A DNA stretch of 64,000 bases. Source: Viscum album (Eukaryota; Streptophyta; Magnoliopsida; Santalales; Viscaceae). The position numbers were made by a program, and so were the translations under genes. The stretch covers positions 2,125,256,024 through 2,125,320,023 of the forward strand of contig OY728122.1 in assembly GCA_963277665.1 (NCBI GenBank). The letters are read 5' to 3'. Positions 1 to 12,322 of this stretch are shown here, in pieces; position 1 is the first letter of the stretch; every line of letters begins with the position of its first letter. The notes below the pieces were generated by a model. It was given only the letters and a program-made list of their open reading frames with translations. It made no database searches and was not told the origin of the DNA.

Positions 1-1468
1 ATAACATGGTTTTAAAGTTGGAAAAAGTTCAAATACTGGGTAAGATATAATATTCAATATCACATTGGAATAAATTATAACTAATTTAATTATATTAGTA
101 GATTTAATATTTATATAATTTTATATTAAAAATAATTTATGATATCATTTATCATTATTAATGATTAGACAAAAGTCAATTTTTTACTAAAAAGTGGTAT
201 TTTCAACTATTCATCAAAAAATGAATCTTCAACAAAAAATCCCAAAAAATAACCCAAAGAGAGTTTCAACATTCTGAATAAGAAACTGAATTTTATTTTA
301 TCAAATTCAACTACTAAATTTTCCTAAAAGTACTTTCTTAATTAGAAGAAGTTCATTCGAGAAAAAAATGTTTTTAAACATAAAAAGAACATTACCAAAA
401 ACCACATATTTTAGTATCAATGTGTTTTATCTATATAAAATAAAATAGTTTTTTTTAAAAGTAGTTATTACTATTAGTATTACTATGTTTAGCCACTAGT
501 TTATAATTTTCTTATTTATATAATTAAGAAAATAAAAAGAGATATTTCATAGTAACTTAGTGTTACATGTTTCATACGCCAAGTCGATGTGGTGTGTAAC
601 ATAAACCGAGTCAATTACATGTGAAAGAAATATTTGAATTAGTGAATTACGAGATAAAAATGAAAATTTATATTTATTTGAAAAAACACAAGTCCATAAA
701 AACTCGGTGTGTTACAAAAAACCTTCTTTCCCATCTTCCCTTTAACTATATTTTTCTCAGTCGTCCTCCTCTTCTCTAGATTCTCATAAAATCCCTAGGA
801 CTCAGAGAATTATTTACACTTCCTTTTATCACATGATACTATTTCATCATATTATGAGGATTCATGGGAGATTATCTCCCTTTGAAATAATGGCATAATA
901 CCATGAGATATATAACCCTTATTACTCTTCGCATCACATGCACTGGTGATGTTCTCATTCCTTCTTTTAGGAACCATTTGAAATTTATTCCACATACTCT
1001 ATTTGATCATAAAATAATTAAAATCCCATAACTCTAAACATATTATAGTTCACAACATAAATTTATACATCTTAAATACTAGAACCATATATTTTGTTTA
1101 CACTAGGGGTATAAATCCTTCCAAATGGTTGGTAAGTTAAATGTTAATTTTCCTAATAACATCCCCTAATAGTGTAAAACTAGGTGCATAGTAAGATAAA
1201 ATTTCATGTACTAGGATTCCCTGATTCAAGACTAGAAAACCTCATCCGTGTTGTTACTCTAAAGTACTTATTTTTTATAACCACATACACTTTAAGTATC
1301 GACACAGTGAAATATTTTCTAGAAAAATCAACATTATCTATTCCATTAAAAAAATTATTGTATTTTCTTGTATATTTATCCAAAAATTCAATCTTAGTTT
1401 TTTGGTCCAAAATCTACATTTTCTAAATATAGTATCAAGTATTCTACTAAACTTCCTCTAATACAAAA
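1..1468. other. AT-rich intergenic DNA, nothing assigned
   Basis: No coding similarity, structured repeat or transposon end was recognised here. Short open frames on both strands near 1,184-1,426 overlap each other and are the size expected by chance in DNA this poor in G and C. Confidence 0.6.
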
Positions 1469-2078
1469 AGTAATACCCCGACCCCAAAAACTGGAGCTTG
1501 TGCATTACAACATTACATTGGCATAATTAGAAGGAATAAAATCCTAAAGGAACAATTAGTTTATTAGTCTTGAAGAAACTAGATATATAAATGGAACCGA
1601 TTTTACATTGGGAAAAGAAAAAAAAATATAACACATAAAAAAATCTAATAAATTGAATCCTTAAAAACTCATCAAATGATATCTTCTTCATAACCTAGGG
1701 AAAGGAAACTAATTAAATAGGTGAGTTCAAATGCTCCAAAAGGGTTACATATAGTGGTAGAATAAAACCATATTAATTCAATCATAATCAATTTGGCATA
1801 ACTAATACATCATGGTGAATAATTGAAAATCACACCCCATAAATTAACTGATAATTAAAATACATCCATAGATTTTTTTCATAGTGAAAACCACATGGAA
1901 AGTAATATATAAATTCTGAATAAATGGAATAATAATTATTTGGATATCATTTATCTAGAACATGAACCATCGTATCATCGAGACGGTTTAAATCGAAGGG
2001 TAGAAACCCATCTGATTATGTTTTGGAAACAAACTCAAATGGTTTGTCGCCAACAATTTTTTCTCATCATACTTATTG

Positions 2079-2231
2079 ATGGAGACTCACTAATTCCTCA
2101 GTGTGACTTTTCTTCCACAACCCTAGTGAGTAATAGCCTATGGTGTGTTGGGAAGGCAACCAAGGTATTACAGGAGACCCATGGAGACTCACTCATTCCT
2201 CGGTGTGACTTCTCTTCCACAACCCTATAAA
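2079..2231. repeat. Direct duplication, ~53 bp copies spaced 100 bp
   Basis: The segment at about 2,079-2,131 (TGGAGACTCACTAATTCCTC onward) recurs at about 2,179-2,231 with only a few changes, both copies running through CTTCCACAACCCTA. The spacing is 100 bp. It lies inside the possible solo LTR and explains the weak open frame at 1,940-2,230, which reads through both copies. Confidence 0.75.
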
Positions 2232-4117
2232 TCCCTCAGTGATTGGAGTTAGATGACTCCAGAACATAACACATTATTTTTAGATGATTAAAATTGAGGA
2301 TTTTGAAATATATATGGAATATTAAAGGGTGTAATGAGTGGTTTTCCAATGGAAGGGGAGGGGTTATTTATACTAGAAGAGAAGGGTAACTTAGGAATTA
2401 CTCAAATTATTAAAATATACTAAATATAATATTGTGTTTAAGGCTTTAAAATGGTCTACAAATCATAGGATATCAATTATTTAAACACATATTATTCATT
2501 TTTTATTTTTTCCATAATTTTTGTATTCTTAATTATTTTAATTAATTATTTTATTCATGAAAAATGATTCTTTCCAATTATACAGTATTCTTAACTTTTG
2601 AAATTAAAAACATAAAAACAATGTTTCAAATTTGAATAATATTTTTAAAATATCTTATAATTATCCTAAAAATCTAGGTTATTTAGTATTTAGATTAAAA
2701 ATATTGAATTACATTATTTTTATTATTTTTAATTTCATTAATTTGATTTTTTACATTAATAAATATAATACTGCATCGTCATTGTGAAAGACATTATGAC
2801 ACCTATTTTTTGACCAATATTTAAAAATAAAATTTTTTGAGGAAGAAACATTTATTATATTTCCAAATAATATTATCACTCAATTAAAAATATAAGAAAA
2901 CCATAAATTAAAAATGTTATACAATTTAAATTTCATAATGTTAACTCCCTCTAATTTTCAATAAAATATTCTAATGGTCATAAAATTATTCATGTGGGTC
3001 CAAAGTGTCCTGAAATAGAATAATAAAATTGATATTAGTCGAAACATACTTATAAAAAATTTTATCCATAATATGGGTCATTTAATAACTGTAATAACGT
3101 AAATTCAAATCATTTTATTTTTTTCTCATCCTTGCACAGGAATTGCATTATCATTTCATAAGCATTGATGTTAATTATTTCATATATTAAAATTTAAAAA
3201 AATTAATATAAAAAATTAATAAATTAGGTTAAAAATAAAATTCTAAATTCATTCATTATGTATATTCACTCTTATAAATAATAATACATCTTCTTAGATT
3301 TTTTATTCAGTATTTTCTTTCCCTATGTACGCCATGCACATACATTTGGATAATACTCTTGTTATATAATAATAAAATTAGAAATTAACCACTAAAGATA
3401 TCAATAACCCATTTTTATTAATAGATAAGCCATGGAAAAAAATTTAGAACTCAATTTTTATATATAAGTTACTAATTTAAACTTTTTCAGCGCTGCGTGG
3501 GAACTACATTGATATTGAAAATGATTTTTACACTTATCATGAAAAAAATATAATTTTCATGTTCTTAAATAATTATGTAAAATATTTAAATTTTATTTAA
3601 ATTTTTTAGTTATTAATTATTTTAAAATAACTTTCATAGCATAATAATTTCATGATGATGTAACGAATAATACCGTATTTTATAAAAAAATAATTTTACT
3701 ATTCACCATAAAAATAAACTATTTCATAAAAATCCCCAAAATTCTTCCAAAAGATTATTCAACATGTAGAATTAAAAAACTAACTATATTTTTTGGAAAT
3801 AAGTTTCTAAATATAAATTTTTTAATTATTCATTAAAATAATCATTTTCTTGGAAAAATATTATTTTTAAAATCGATACTCATTTTATAAAACCCTGAAA
3901 AATTGACTAAGGTCTTATTAAATTATACTATAATAATAGGATAACAAAATATTGATTTAATAATACATTTTATGAATATGAATTTTTTAAAATAAATTTA
4001 TTAATTAGAAAATATTAATTAAATATTTATTACTCTCAAAAATAACAACACTTAATTATTAATTTTTAAAATATTCTATTTCATTTATAAGGTGCCTAAA
4101 TTTATTTATACTTTCAT

Positions 4118-4241
4118 GGGTGATGTTACTATTCCTAAGGGTAATTTTACTATTCATAAGGTTAACACTACTATTAATAAGGGTAACGTTACTATTCATA
4201 AGGGTATATTAGTATTAATAAGGGTGAAGTTATTATTCACC
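4118..4241. repeat. Minisatellite, six copies of a 21-bp unit
   Basis: Six head-to-tail copies of a unit near GGGTAACGTTACTATTCATAA start at 4,118, 4,139, 4,160, 4,181, 4,202 and 4,222. The first four are exactly 21 bp and the last two are 20 bp. It sits about 180 bp inside the right edge of the possible solo LTR. Confidence 0.85.
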
Positions 4242-4418
4242 AAACAATTAACTTGATCTGCTCAGAATCTAAATATCTTACTGAATGAAATATTGTTTGT
4301 CAGTTTTTCGAAATTCAAAACACAGAAGTGGAAAAATTATGGATTTTGGCTAACTTAAAGTAAATGTTTTTTCATGCATTCAATTTTAAATTTATTTGAA
4401 AATTATTCGGGTGTTTCA

Positions 4419-7400
4419 GTAAGGCTAGATAATGGTTATATCAATGGTCACAAAATTACAACATGAGAAAAATGGTATGAGAACATGATATAAAAAATTC
4501 AAAACCATTCCCATCTAACATTATATTATATTATTAAATCATTATATAAATATTTGTAGTTATTAATATATGGATTATAATGGAATCCAAGAGTATGTTC
4601 CATGAGATAATTACATTGGCATATGATATATGTTTTGGGATATAAATAAACATGGATAATCATTTCCATAGTCATGAATCACTTCCAATAATATCATAGT
4701 GAATTATGTTCACTCCCCATTCAATCATATTTTTAGTAATGGTTCACTCCCAAGACTATCTTAGTCGACATTGTCCCTAACTAAACCGGATTCACTCTGC
4801 ATTATATTCCTCATCATCTAATGAGAAATCCATATATATGAAATTAATGGGATAGAAAAATAATTCATGTGCCACCCTTCACATTATCATAATCCATTCA
4901 TATATTCCAAAAAATATTACAAACCACTCATCATATACTACAACCTGTGGAATGGGGAAGGGTTTTATAAACATTTCAACATTTCAAAATTTCATCACAA
5001 CATAACTTGTGGAAAATAAATTGGTGTCATAAAATTTACAGTATCATAATCATAAATAATCTAGATAAGGAATAATGATTCAATCATTTGATCATACCCC
5101 ATATTAAGTATATGTAATTTAAATGAAGTCGCCTTAGATGAAAATGATATTTAAATATGACATAGAATATTTCTCTGGAAAAATACACTTTTAACATTGA
5201 AATAATGTCTCTAAAATCTAAAAATATAGAAAATATTGTGGAAAACAATTTATTTGAAAACACCATTTGAAATATGTAGAGGAGGATTCAATTTTTTGAG
5301 GGGTCATGATGGTGGTAAATTATATGCATACTTTTTATGTAAAAACAAAAGTTCCTTTCACATTTTTGGTATAAATTCAACAGTTCCTCATTTAAAAAAT
5401 GATAAAAACATTACATTTAAACCTTTATATAAAATATAAAAAATGGTTGAAAATCAATTTAATAAATAATATTTAAATTTTAAAAACAATCTTTAATTTT
5501 TTTAGAATACAAGGACATATAAGAAAACAAATATTCAACCGAAGATAGAAATAAATTTTATTTTTATTAAAAACATTCATTCAGTTTCATTAGTTATTAA
5601 AATGAGTAAAATTAATGGGAATTTTCAATTATACAAAAATAACCAATGTATAATAAAATACATGGTCGTATTAATAGATAGGTCATAAAATTTAATGATT
5701 ATAAACATGATTATAAACAATTCCTATAACCAATTAGATTGCACCATATATACCTTCATACAAGTTTTACATTCTTTTATATTGATTAAACCTCATTTAT
5801 AATGAAAATAAAATTATAATAATTCAATAAAATATATCTATACTTACTTATAACATCTAATATCATCCACTTATAATATTTGATCACCCATTTATTAACA
5901 TTTCTTTATTAATATCATTATTTTTGGGTGATAAATGTATCATCCTTCATGAGAGTTTTTGTTTTCTAGTTATGATCCTTGTACATTTTTCATGGTCCCA
6001 AAATATCCAGAATTTTAATAGTTATAAAAATATGATATATATTAATTATAAATATATTTTTATTCGTCCATAATGGATAATGATAGAAAAATGAATTACA
6101 CCCTTCATGGGGATGGTAAGTCATCCGTATACATGAATGATATAATCACTTTTATACAAGTGAAACTAAATATAGGTAAGTATCAATTCACCTTTAAATA
6201 ATTATATTATATCATATATATCAAATACATTAATTAAGTCTATTCATTTTTACAATCCACTTAATTGGGAAGAGAAAAATGAGTTACATCTCTTCGTAGA
6301 GGTGGTAGTCCAGATGAACGTAAGGGAAACATTATTGTTTTCACAAAGGTTAGAATATTAAATTTTTGATGTGAAATAATATTTTAAAAAATATAACTAT
6401 TTCATAAATTTTGTATATAAACCTTAAGTCGATAAAAATTATCATCAATGAAAGATGGTGGTGAAAAATGAATTGTATTGCTACGTGGAAGAGGTAGTAC
6501 ACACGTACCTACGAGCAATACCTTCACACCACATTTGATGGAATAGATGGTTTACATTGGTGGTTAAATAATTATTATAACATTATAGCATATTTATGTT
6601 ACTAAATTTATTATTTTTTTACAATTACCACAAATTTATTGTAGCTATACGATGAAAAATTGAAAGATTTTGGGTAAGATGATAATCTATTTTTTTATAA
6701 TCCTTATGTAAATAATTTATTAAGGACCTATAAAGTGATATTTAAAATACTGAAATGTATAATTAATGTATAGGGAAATTTTAAGATTAATTTTTAGGGT
6801 TTGGTTGGGATATATGGCCAAATGTTGTGTAAAGAAGATAAATGAGATGTGTCCTTCGATAAGTGGGGGTGGGGATGCACGTGGAATTTTATAAAAGATT
6901 AAAATATAAAAAATTAATTCTTAATAAAAATTCTTCTATATGGATAGATATTAAATTTTTTGACATTATTAGTTGTATATATTAGTATAAAATAGGATTT
7001 TGGCATGCTGAATTTCCAATTTCACCCTTATCCCTCATTTTAACCCATGGTAAACCCATTTTAACTAAAACCGTAGTGATATTTTTAGAGTTTTTCTATT
7101 ATTTATGACCATAAATAAAATATTCCTCATTAAAAAATTTAAAATTTAAAATTATTGAAATTTAAGTATTTCAATAAAAAACATTATTTTTTAATATTCA
7201 TTGGAAAATAAATCTTTTCTATGAATTCTCAAAAAATCTCTCCGCTAATTTTTCCTTGTCAAATTAAAAAATAAATTTAATTTTCACAAATACATTTTTT
7301 GAATTTTGTAAAAATTTATTGTATTATTTTCTTCCAAAATTAAATGAAACCTATTTTTGAGAGAAAATTATTTTTAAATTTTATAATGAATTTATAAAAA

Positions 7401-7729
7401 ATTTTATACTTATTTGTAGATATATTTTGATTATATAAAAACATTATAAATATTTTTAAAATTTCTTATTCTTATTCGTACCACTAAATTAACTACTTGT
7501 TTATAACTATATACTGTATTATAGTTAATTTAGACACAGGGTTCTGTGTATCACAAGATATCAAATAAATTAAACTCGTTTAAGGATAAATAAAACAAAA
7601 AATCTCATGATATTTTATTATTTTAGATTTGAGTATATTATCCTTGTATATATAGTTAATGGGTTTGGGTGATGAATTTAATGAATATATATATTCGGTA
7701 ATCCCTAATTCTAAAATCTTGGTGCATGA
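4419..7729. other. AT-rich DNA between possible solo LTR and RE-A
   Basis: No protein similarity was recognised. The stretch includes the ~188-bp repeat block listed separately and scattered short phrases typical of old LTRs (for example near 7,010-7,080). Small open frames at 5,084-5,439 and 7,580-7,765 are not convincing genes; they overlap on opposite strands or carry no domain. Confidence 0.5.
5926..6520. repeat. Degenerate tandem repeat, ~188-bp period
   Basis: The phrase AGAAAAATGAATTACACCC begins at 6,085, recurs as AGAAAAATGAGTTACATC at 6,273 and as TGAAAAATGAATTGTATTG at 6,462, giving spacings of 188 and 189 bp. A fainter earlier copy (GATAAATGTATCATCCTTCATG) lies near 5,929. After each anchor comes a related GGTGGTAG/GGATGGTAAG phrase, so the likeness extends past the anchor. 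The copies are strongly diverged and full unit borders cannot be set by eye. Confidence 0.5.
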
Positions 7730-10377
7730 TATAACAACCCTTCTTTTTATTACAGACATAAACATGATTTATTACATAAAATATTCTCTTGATACAACAT
7801 CAAATAACAAAAGGTATATTGTCTTTGGGGCTTAGGAACGTTACATAACATCTTAGAACATAAAACACACAACATATTTACTGAAACCATCCTTTACATA
7901 ACCACTACATTCTCTCATACTTATCATTGCATGGGATAACCTGAGGATATGCATAAGAAAAGGGTGAGCTATATAGCCCAGTAAGGGAATAATCATGGAA
8001 TAACATGAGGAATACAATACATGTTAGAAAATAGGCATATAATCGGAGCACAAGAGAAACATGAACATAAAGTCATGATAAAGCATGATAATCATAACAT
8101 GGAAATATGTCAACAACACATAACATGGAATTTTAATGCGACAAGGCTCATTGCACATAGAGCATGAGTAAACCCTCGTTGCACATGAAGCATGAGTAAA
8201 ACCTCATTACACTTGAATTAGAAAGATTCAACACCGATTTCCCATGATGTATCCAAATACTATACTTTACCCAATGCATGGGAGTGCTATCAGGGCGCAC
8301 CTTTCTTAAACATTTCATTTCATGCATAAGTGTGCCACATGGATCATATAATATGGAGTCAATCGACATCATAAGTTATTACACGATTACGTAATGTGGA
8401 AGAACTATATGAAAGTTCCATTAAAAAGGTATGTGTGCATTAAGATGAACAATGTTGATAGAGACATGGGTATGGAATTTACTATACAATGATCTTGGCT
8501 TGGAAAAATGTTGTGCAATTTCTGCAGCATAACAGCGTGACATAAGGATTGATGAAAATGGTTGATGAGAGATAAAAGGGTGTCTCATCATATATACATG
8601 AAATGGACAGTAATGGGGTCATATAGTAACATTTACCAACATATGTAATGGAATTTAGATGAAAAATATAAAAGAATTACTTTGATGAAAAATAGGAGAG
8701 AGAAACCCCTCAATGAATTTAGGCATGGTAATAGGTGTAATGGGAAGCTTTATTGAGATAGAATGATGCCTCCCATCATCAAAACATAAATAGTACAGTT
8801 TGGGGGAGGTGTGAAATCATACCCAAACATTTCTAATTGAAAACCAAAGGGTTAAAAAACATAAATAAAATTAGACAGAAATGAGAAAGGAAGAAATCAC
8901 TTACTTGGAAGTGTGATCCTAAAAGTTTAGGAGATTATAGATATAGGATTCTTGGGTGCATGGGCCACCTTTTGAGGATTATAGAAAGATGAAGTCAGGG
9001 TTTTGTCGAACTCCAAAGGCTTTGAGTGAAGAGTAAGTGGGTGCTTGGGTGGTATTATATAGGAAAAGAGGTGGAATTATTTATTATTTAGGTTTGGGTC
9101 CACTCATATTAAACTAAACAACACCAAAAACCCTCCCATTGGGTTTTCCCATTGGTTTTTCGAAAGGGAATTGGAAATCAATATTTTATATGTCCAATGG
9201 CCGAACCTCTTAAAATAATAGGGTTTCTTAATAGGATGTGAGTCACACTCTCAAGGAAAACAATTTAACAAGGCAAAATGTTTTATAAGTCTGGGAGGTT
9301 CCCCAAAAGCTTGGTAAAATAAATAAAACAAATCTAAAATGACATTATTTTAATGATAAAACATATATTGGACGAACATAATGTTTATAGTATTTTATTA
9401 CCTCACTATTGGGTCATTATGATGTCAAAAAACACATTATATATTTAAACTGTATTTAATTTTTACCCAAATATTTGACTAATTCAGAAAATTATGAAAA
9501 ATTCACCATTGGATAATTTCGACATCCCAATTCCAAAAATACTATTCATTTTATCTTAATAATTTTATAAATATGTGAATTTTTTCTTTCAAAATAAAAT
9601 CTGACATTTATAGAAATTTTTTGGGTTTTGACAAAATAGTTTTCAAACCATATTAAAAATTACAATTGCATTCATAAAATTATATGATCATTTACAATTA
9701 ATAAAAATTAATTTAATAATAATATTTTATTAAAATATTATTTAATTTGAAAATCCATTAATTCATCAGAATATTTTTCTTAGTTGAATATTTACTAACA
9801 ATACTATTCTTGATTTAAAAACTATTTACTAATTAACAATAATAAAATTAATTAACATTAATTATACAAAAATAATGTACATTTTCATAGTGTTAGGGTC
9901 TTTTTAAACAACCCCTTATAACACCCGCATAAGACCGAAGGTTAAGGTGTGATGGTGACAGACTCTTGGGGTGGCTCGAATAACTTCTCTTGGGTGGTAA
10001 TTTCTAATAACTTCCACTTCTCACATAGTCGGTTCTAGTCAAGCATAACGTGTTCAAGCTTGGCTTGGGATTGTCAAGAGAGAACCCACCAACTCCACCT
10101 CCTTTCCAAGCTCTGAAAAATGGGCTTCGTATGGGGCTAGTCAACTGGATGAGGCCATTGCTTCCCTTGCCAGAGTAAATTCAATTTGATAAAGCCCAAT
10201 ATTTATACGAATCCAATGATCACTGTTCAATGATCATATTAGAAATGGTCACAATTCATAATGGAATTTAAAAATCTAGAAACATAAAACCAATTAAGAT
10301 CACATTTTATATAACCACAATAATACATTTAAATAGATCAAGAGGAATTTTCATTAATGAATGTTTGGGACGTTATA
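7730..10377 (-). repeat. RE-A 3' LTR (left copy)
   Basis: This copy matches 12,323-14,977 along its whole length, for example the phrase ATACAATACATGTTAGAAAA in both. It begins TATAACAACCC and ends GGGACGTTATA on the plus strand. A canonical LTR would show TG...CA, so both ends carry G-to-A or C-to-T type changes. The right edge is fixed by the polypurine tract that follows. A minus-strand open frame at 8,148-8,372 has a diverged partner in the other LTR (12,754-12,960) and is treated as non-coding. Confidence 0.85.
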
Positions 10378-10390
10378 ATCATCCCCCCTA
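10378..10390 (-). other. RE-A polypurine tract
   Basis: The plus strand reads ATCATCCCCCCTA, so the element strand reads TAGGGGGGATGAT directly against the LTR start. This is the expected plus-strand priming site and it fixes the element as minus-strand. Confidence 0.8.
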
Positions 10391-11812
10391 AAGAAATTTT
10401 CCCCTCAAAATTTCCTTTCCCCACACTAAAACAGATTTCAGTGACTTGGCTTCATCAATTCCTCTGATTCCCATTTCACTTCATCAAACTTTTGGTTTCA
10501 CCACAACACCATGATTCCCATTTCCCCTTTTATTGTACTCACCAACATCATTACTTCAATTATTTATGGTGGTGCTAGGATTGTTCTAATAAAATTTTGG
10601 GATATAAAACAATGCGTAGAATCTGAATCAAATAGTATGTAAATATTCATGAATGAATAACTAGTTTACCTATCACCACATCATTGTTATGGTTCACTTC
10701 GACAGTCGGGATGGAAAAAGCTCTCTGTTGGTTCCTTGAAGGTTGTTGGTTGCCTCTGAAATTACATGGAATAGGGCACTGATTTGCAAGATGCCCTGGA
10801 TCTTTTTAGTTTTAGCAATGAACAACACATTGAGGTTTGAATGGATATTTACTCTCCTTTGTTGTTTCCGCCGGGTTTTCTTGTCGGCAGTTAATAGCTT
10901 GGTTCCCTTCTTCTTCCAAAACTAAAGCATTTCCTCATCCCCTTCCAGAAATTTCTGGGGTGCTTGTTTCCGCACCATTAGAAAGTGGGGTGATGGATTG
11001 TATTAGCACCACTATATTTATCCATCGGACCACCAGTATTGAATTCCACCTTATGCTTCGTATCCCCATGATACCCCTATGATTCTCCGATCTCCATTTT
11101 GAACTTGAGGGCACATCAGACGATTTCCACATAGCCGTTGAAGTCACGGATCGCTAGCACTTTCCGTAGGCTAGGTTTCATCCTACAAAAGAAGCGGTCA
11201 ACCTTTCATTCTGGGGTAATGACAATGCCAGAGGAATATCAGGCAATCCTTGTAATGTTTTCCTCCTAGGATCTGACATATTCATTATCTTTTTTCTTGA
11301 GGTCAAGGAATTCCCTTTCCATCTTAAGTTGGATGGTGAGAGAAAAATATTTATCGAAAAACATCTTCTGGAAATACTTCCATTCCAACACCTCAAATTC
11401 TTCCTTAGGCATCGTATTTTTGATCAATTTCCACCATTGATCAGATTCACCTTCCATACGATAAGCAGCTATATGAACCATCACTTGTTCAGAACATTGA
11501 ATGATGGAGAAGATCTTTTCAATGGATTTGATTCATTTTTCGGCGATTGAGGGATCAGACGATCCATTAATAGTAGGAGGCCTTTGTCTCATGAAACTCC
11601 TGATAGCGACTTGTTCTTTCTTTGTGGGGTGGGGGGGGGGGGGTTGAACGTTCTTATGGACCCTTGTTTCTATTCAAATTTTGAGTAAACTAAGAGAGAA
11701 TCGTGAAAAAGTTCATGATTCTCACTCCGATCGGAATGGGCATCTCATTTGCACAGTCATAACATTGATCTTCACATCAGTTGTTAGCCTGATTCATCCT
11801 ATTTCCGGCCAT
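10391..11812 (-). pseudogene. RE-A gag-protease-chromodomain remnant (pol core deleted)
   Basis: A start at 11,812 gives MAGNRMNQANN and then a stop. Further down, a proline-rich stretch leads to the gag core at about 11,180-11,590, with PPTINGSSDP, AAYRMEGESDQWW, FQKMFFDKYF and EREFLDLKK, all typical Retrotrans_gag landmarks. A damaged zinc knuckle (GHLANQCP) lies at about 10,774-10,833. The protease start, LFDSDSTHCFIS, is at about 10,588-10,637; the family motif is DSG, so glycine is replaced by Asp. Within about 40 bp the frame becomes chromodomain-like (VLW, FDEVKWESEELMK) at about 10,435-10,550. Stops and frameshifts are frequent and no intact product is possible. A run of about 14 G at ~11,630-11,644 lies in the proline codon stretch and may include sequencing error. 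Confidence 0.8.
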
Positions 11813-12308
11813 TAGATAACATAAAAGGAAATCTAGAGGTAACACAAAAAGGGTAATCCAAGTACAAAACTGATGACTTATAAATAACTTTTATTTCGTT
11901 AACTTATGAATCCATAGGCTTCAATCTATGTTATCCATGATCTACATTCTAACATATATTCTTAGGGGAATTTTATTTTAATTCCCTTAATAAGGGTTCA
12001 TACATAGCTTGTGAATTTACAAAAGCATATCCCCCAGGACTATCATAACCAAGAGTGAAGTAATGCCCATTTTCATGAACCAATTCCCATTCGAGTCTAG
12101 CTCAAAGCGGGGTTTTCGGGTTTACCCCTAGGATACATTTGTTCCTAAGCCGCCTCTACATACTTGTATACAGGAAAGGATGTATTTCCTTGATAAAAAA
12201 CTTACTCAATACTCACAAATACATAGGGAGGTTTTTATTATACTTAATTTTGACTCTAAGTCTTCACTAGGGATTTCTAATCCTAATCCCAAAAATAACT
12301 TCACATAT
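11813..12308 (-). other. RE-A untranslated leader
   Basis: About 500 bp lie between the primer binding site and the first gag ATG. No open frame or domain was recognised. This position normally holds the 5' leader and packaging signals of the element RNA. Confidence 0.5.
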
Positions 12309-12320
12309 CCTCTGATTCCA
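12309..12320 (-). other. RE-A primer binding site (initiator tRNA-Met type)
   Basis: The plus strand reads CCTCTGATTCCA; the element strand is TGGAATCAGAGG, against TGGTATCAGAGC complementary to plant initiator tRNA-Met (10 of 12 agree). It lies two bases from the right LTR, as expected for the 5' LTR of a minus-strand element. Confidence 0.75.
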
Positions 12321-12322
12321 AC

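Larger units (their letters stand above)
1469..4418 (-). mobile_element. Possible solo LTR of a gypsy-type element (RE-E)
   Basis: The left end reads AGTAATACCCCGACCCC, close to the TGTAACACCCCGACCC-like edge of long gypsy LTRs. The right end reads ATTCGGGTGTTTCA, which resembles the RE-A and RE-D LTR edges (GGGCCGTTACA, CTGGGTCATTACA). The enclosed length, about 2.95 kb, fits the other LTRs in the window. No pyrimidine-rich tract (a minus-strand polypurine tract) follows position 4,418, so no internal region seems attached; this would make it a solo LTR left by recombination. The flanking 5-mers (caaaa and gtaag) do not match, so no target duplication supports the call, and the altered TG end adds doubt. 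A second copy elsewhere in the genome would settle it. Confidence 0.3.
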
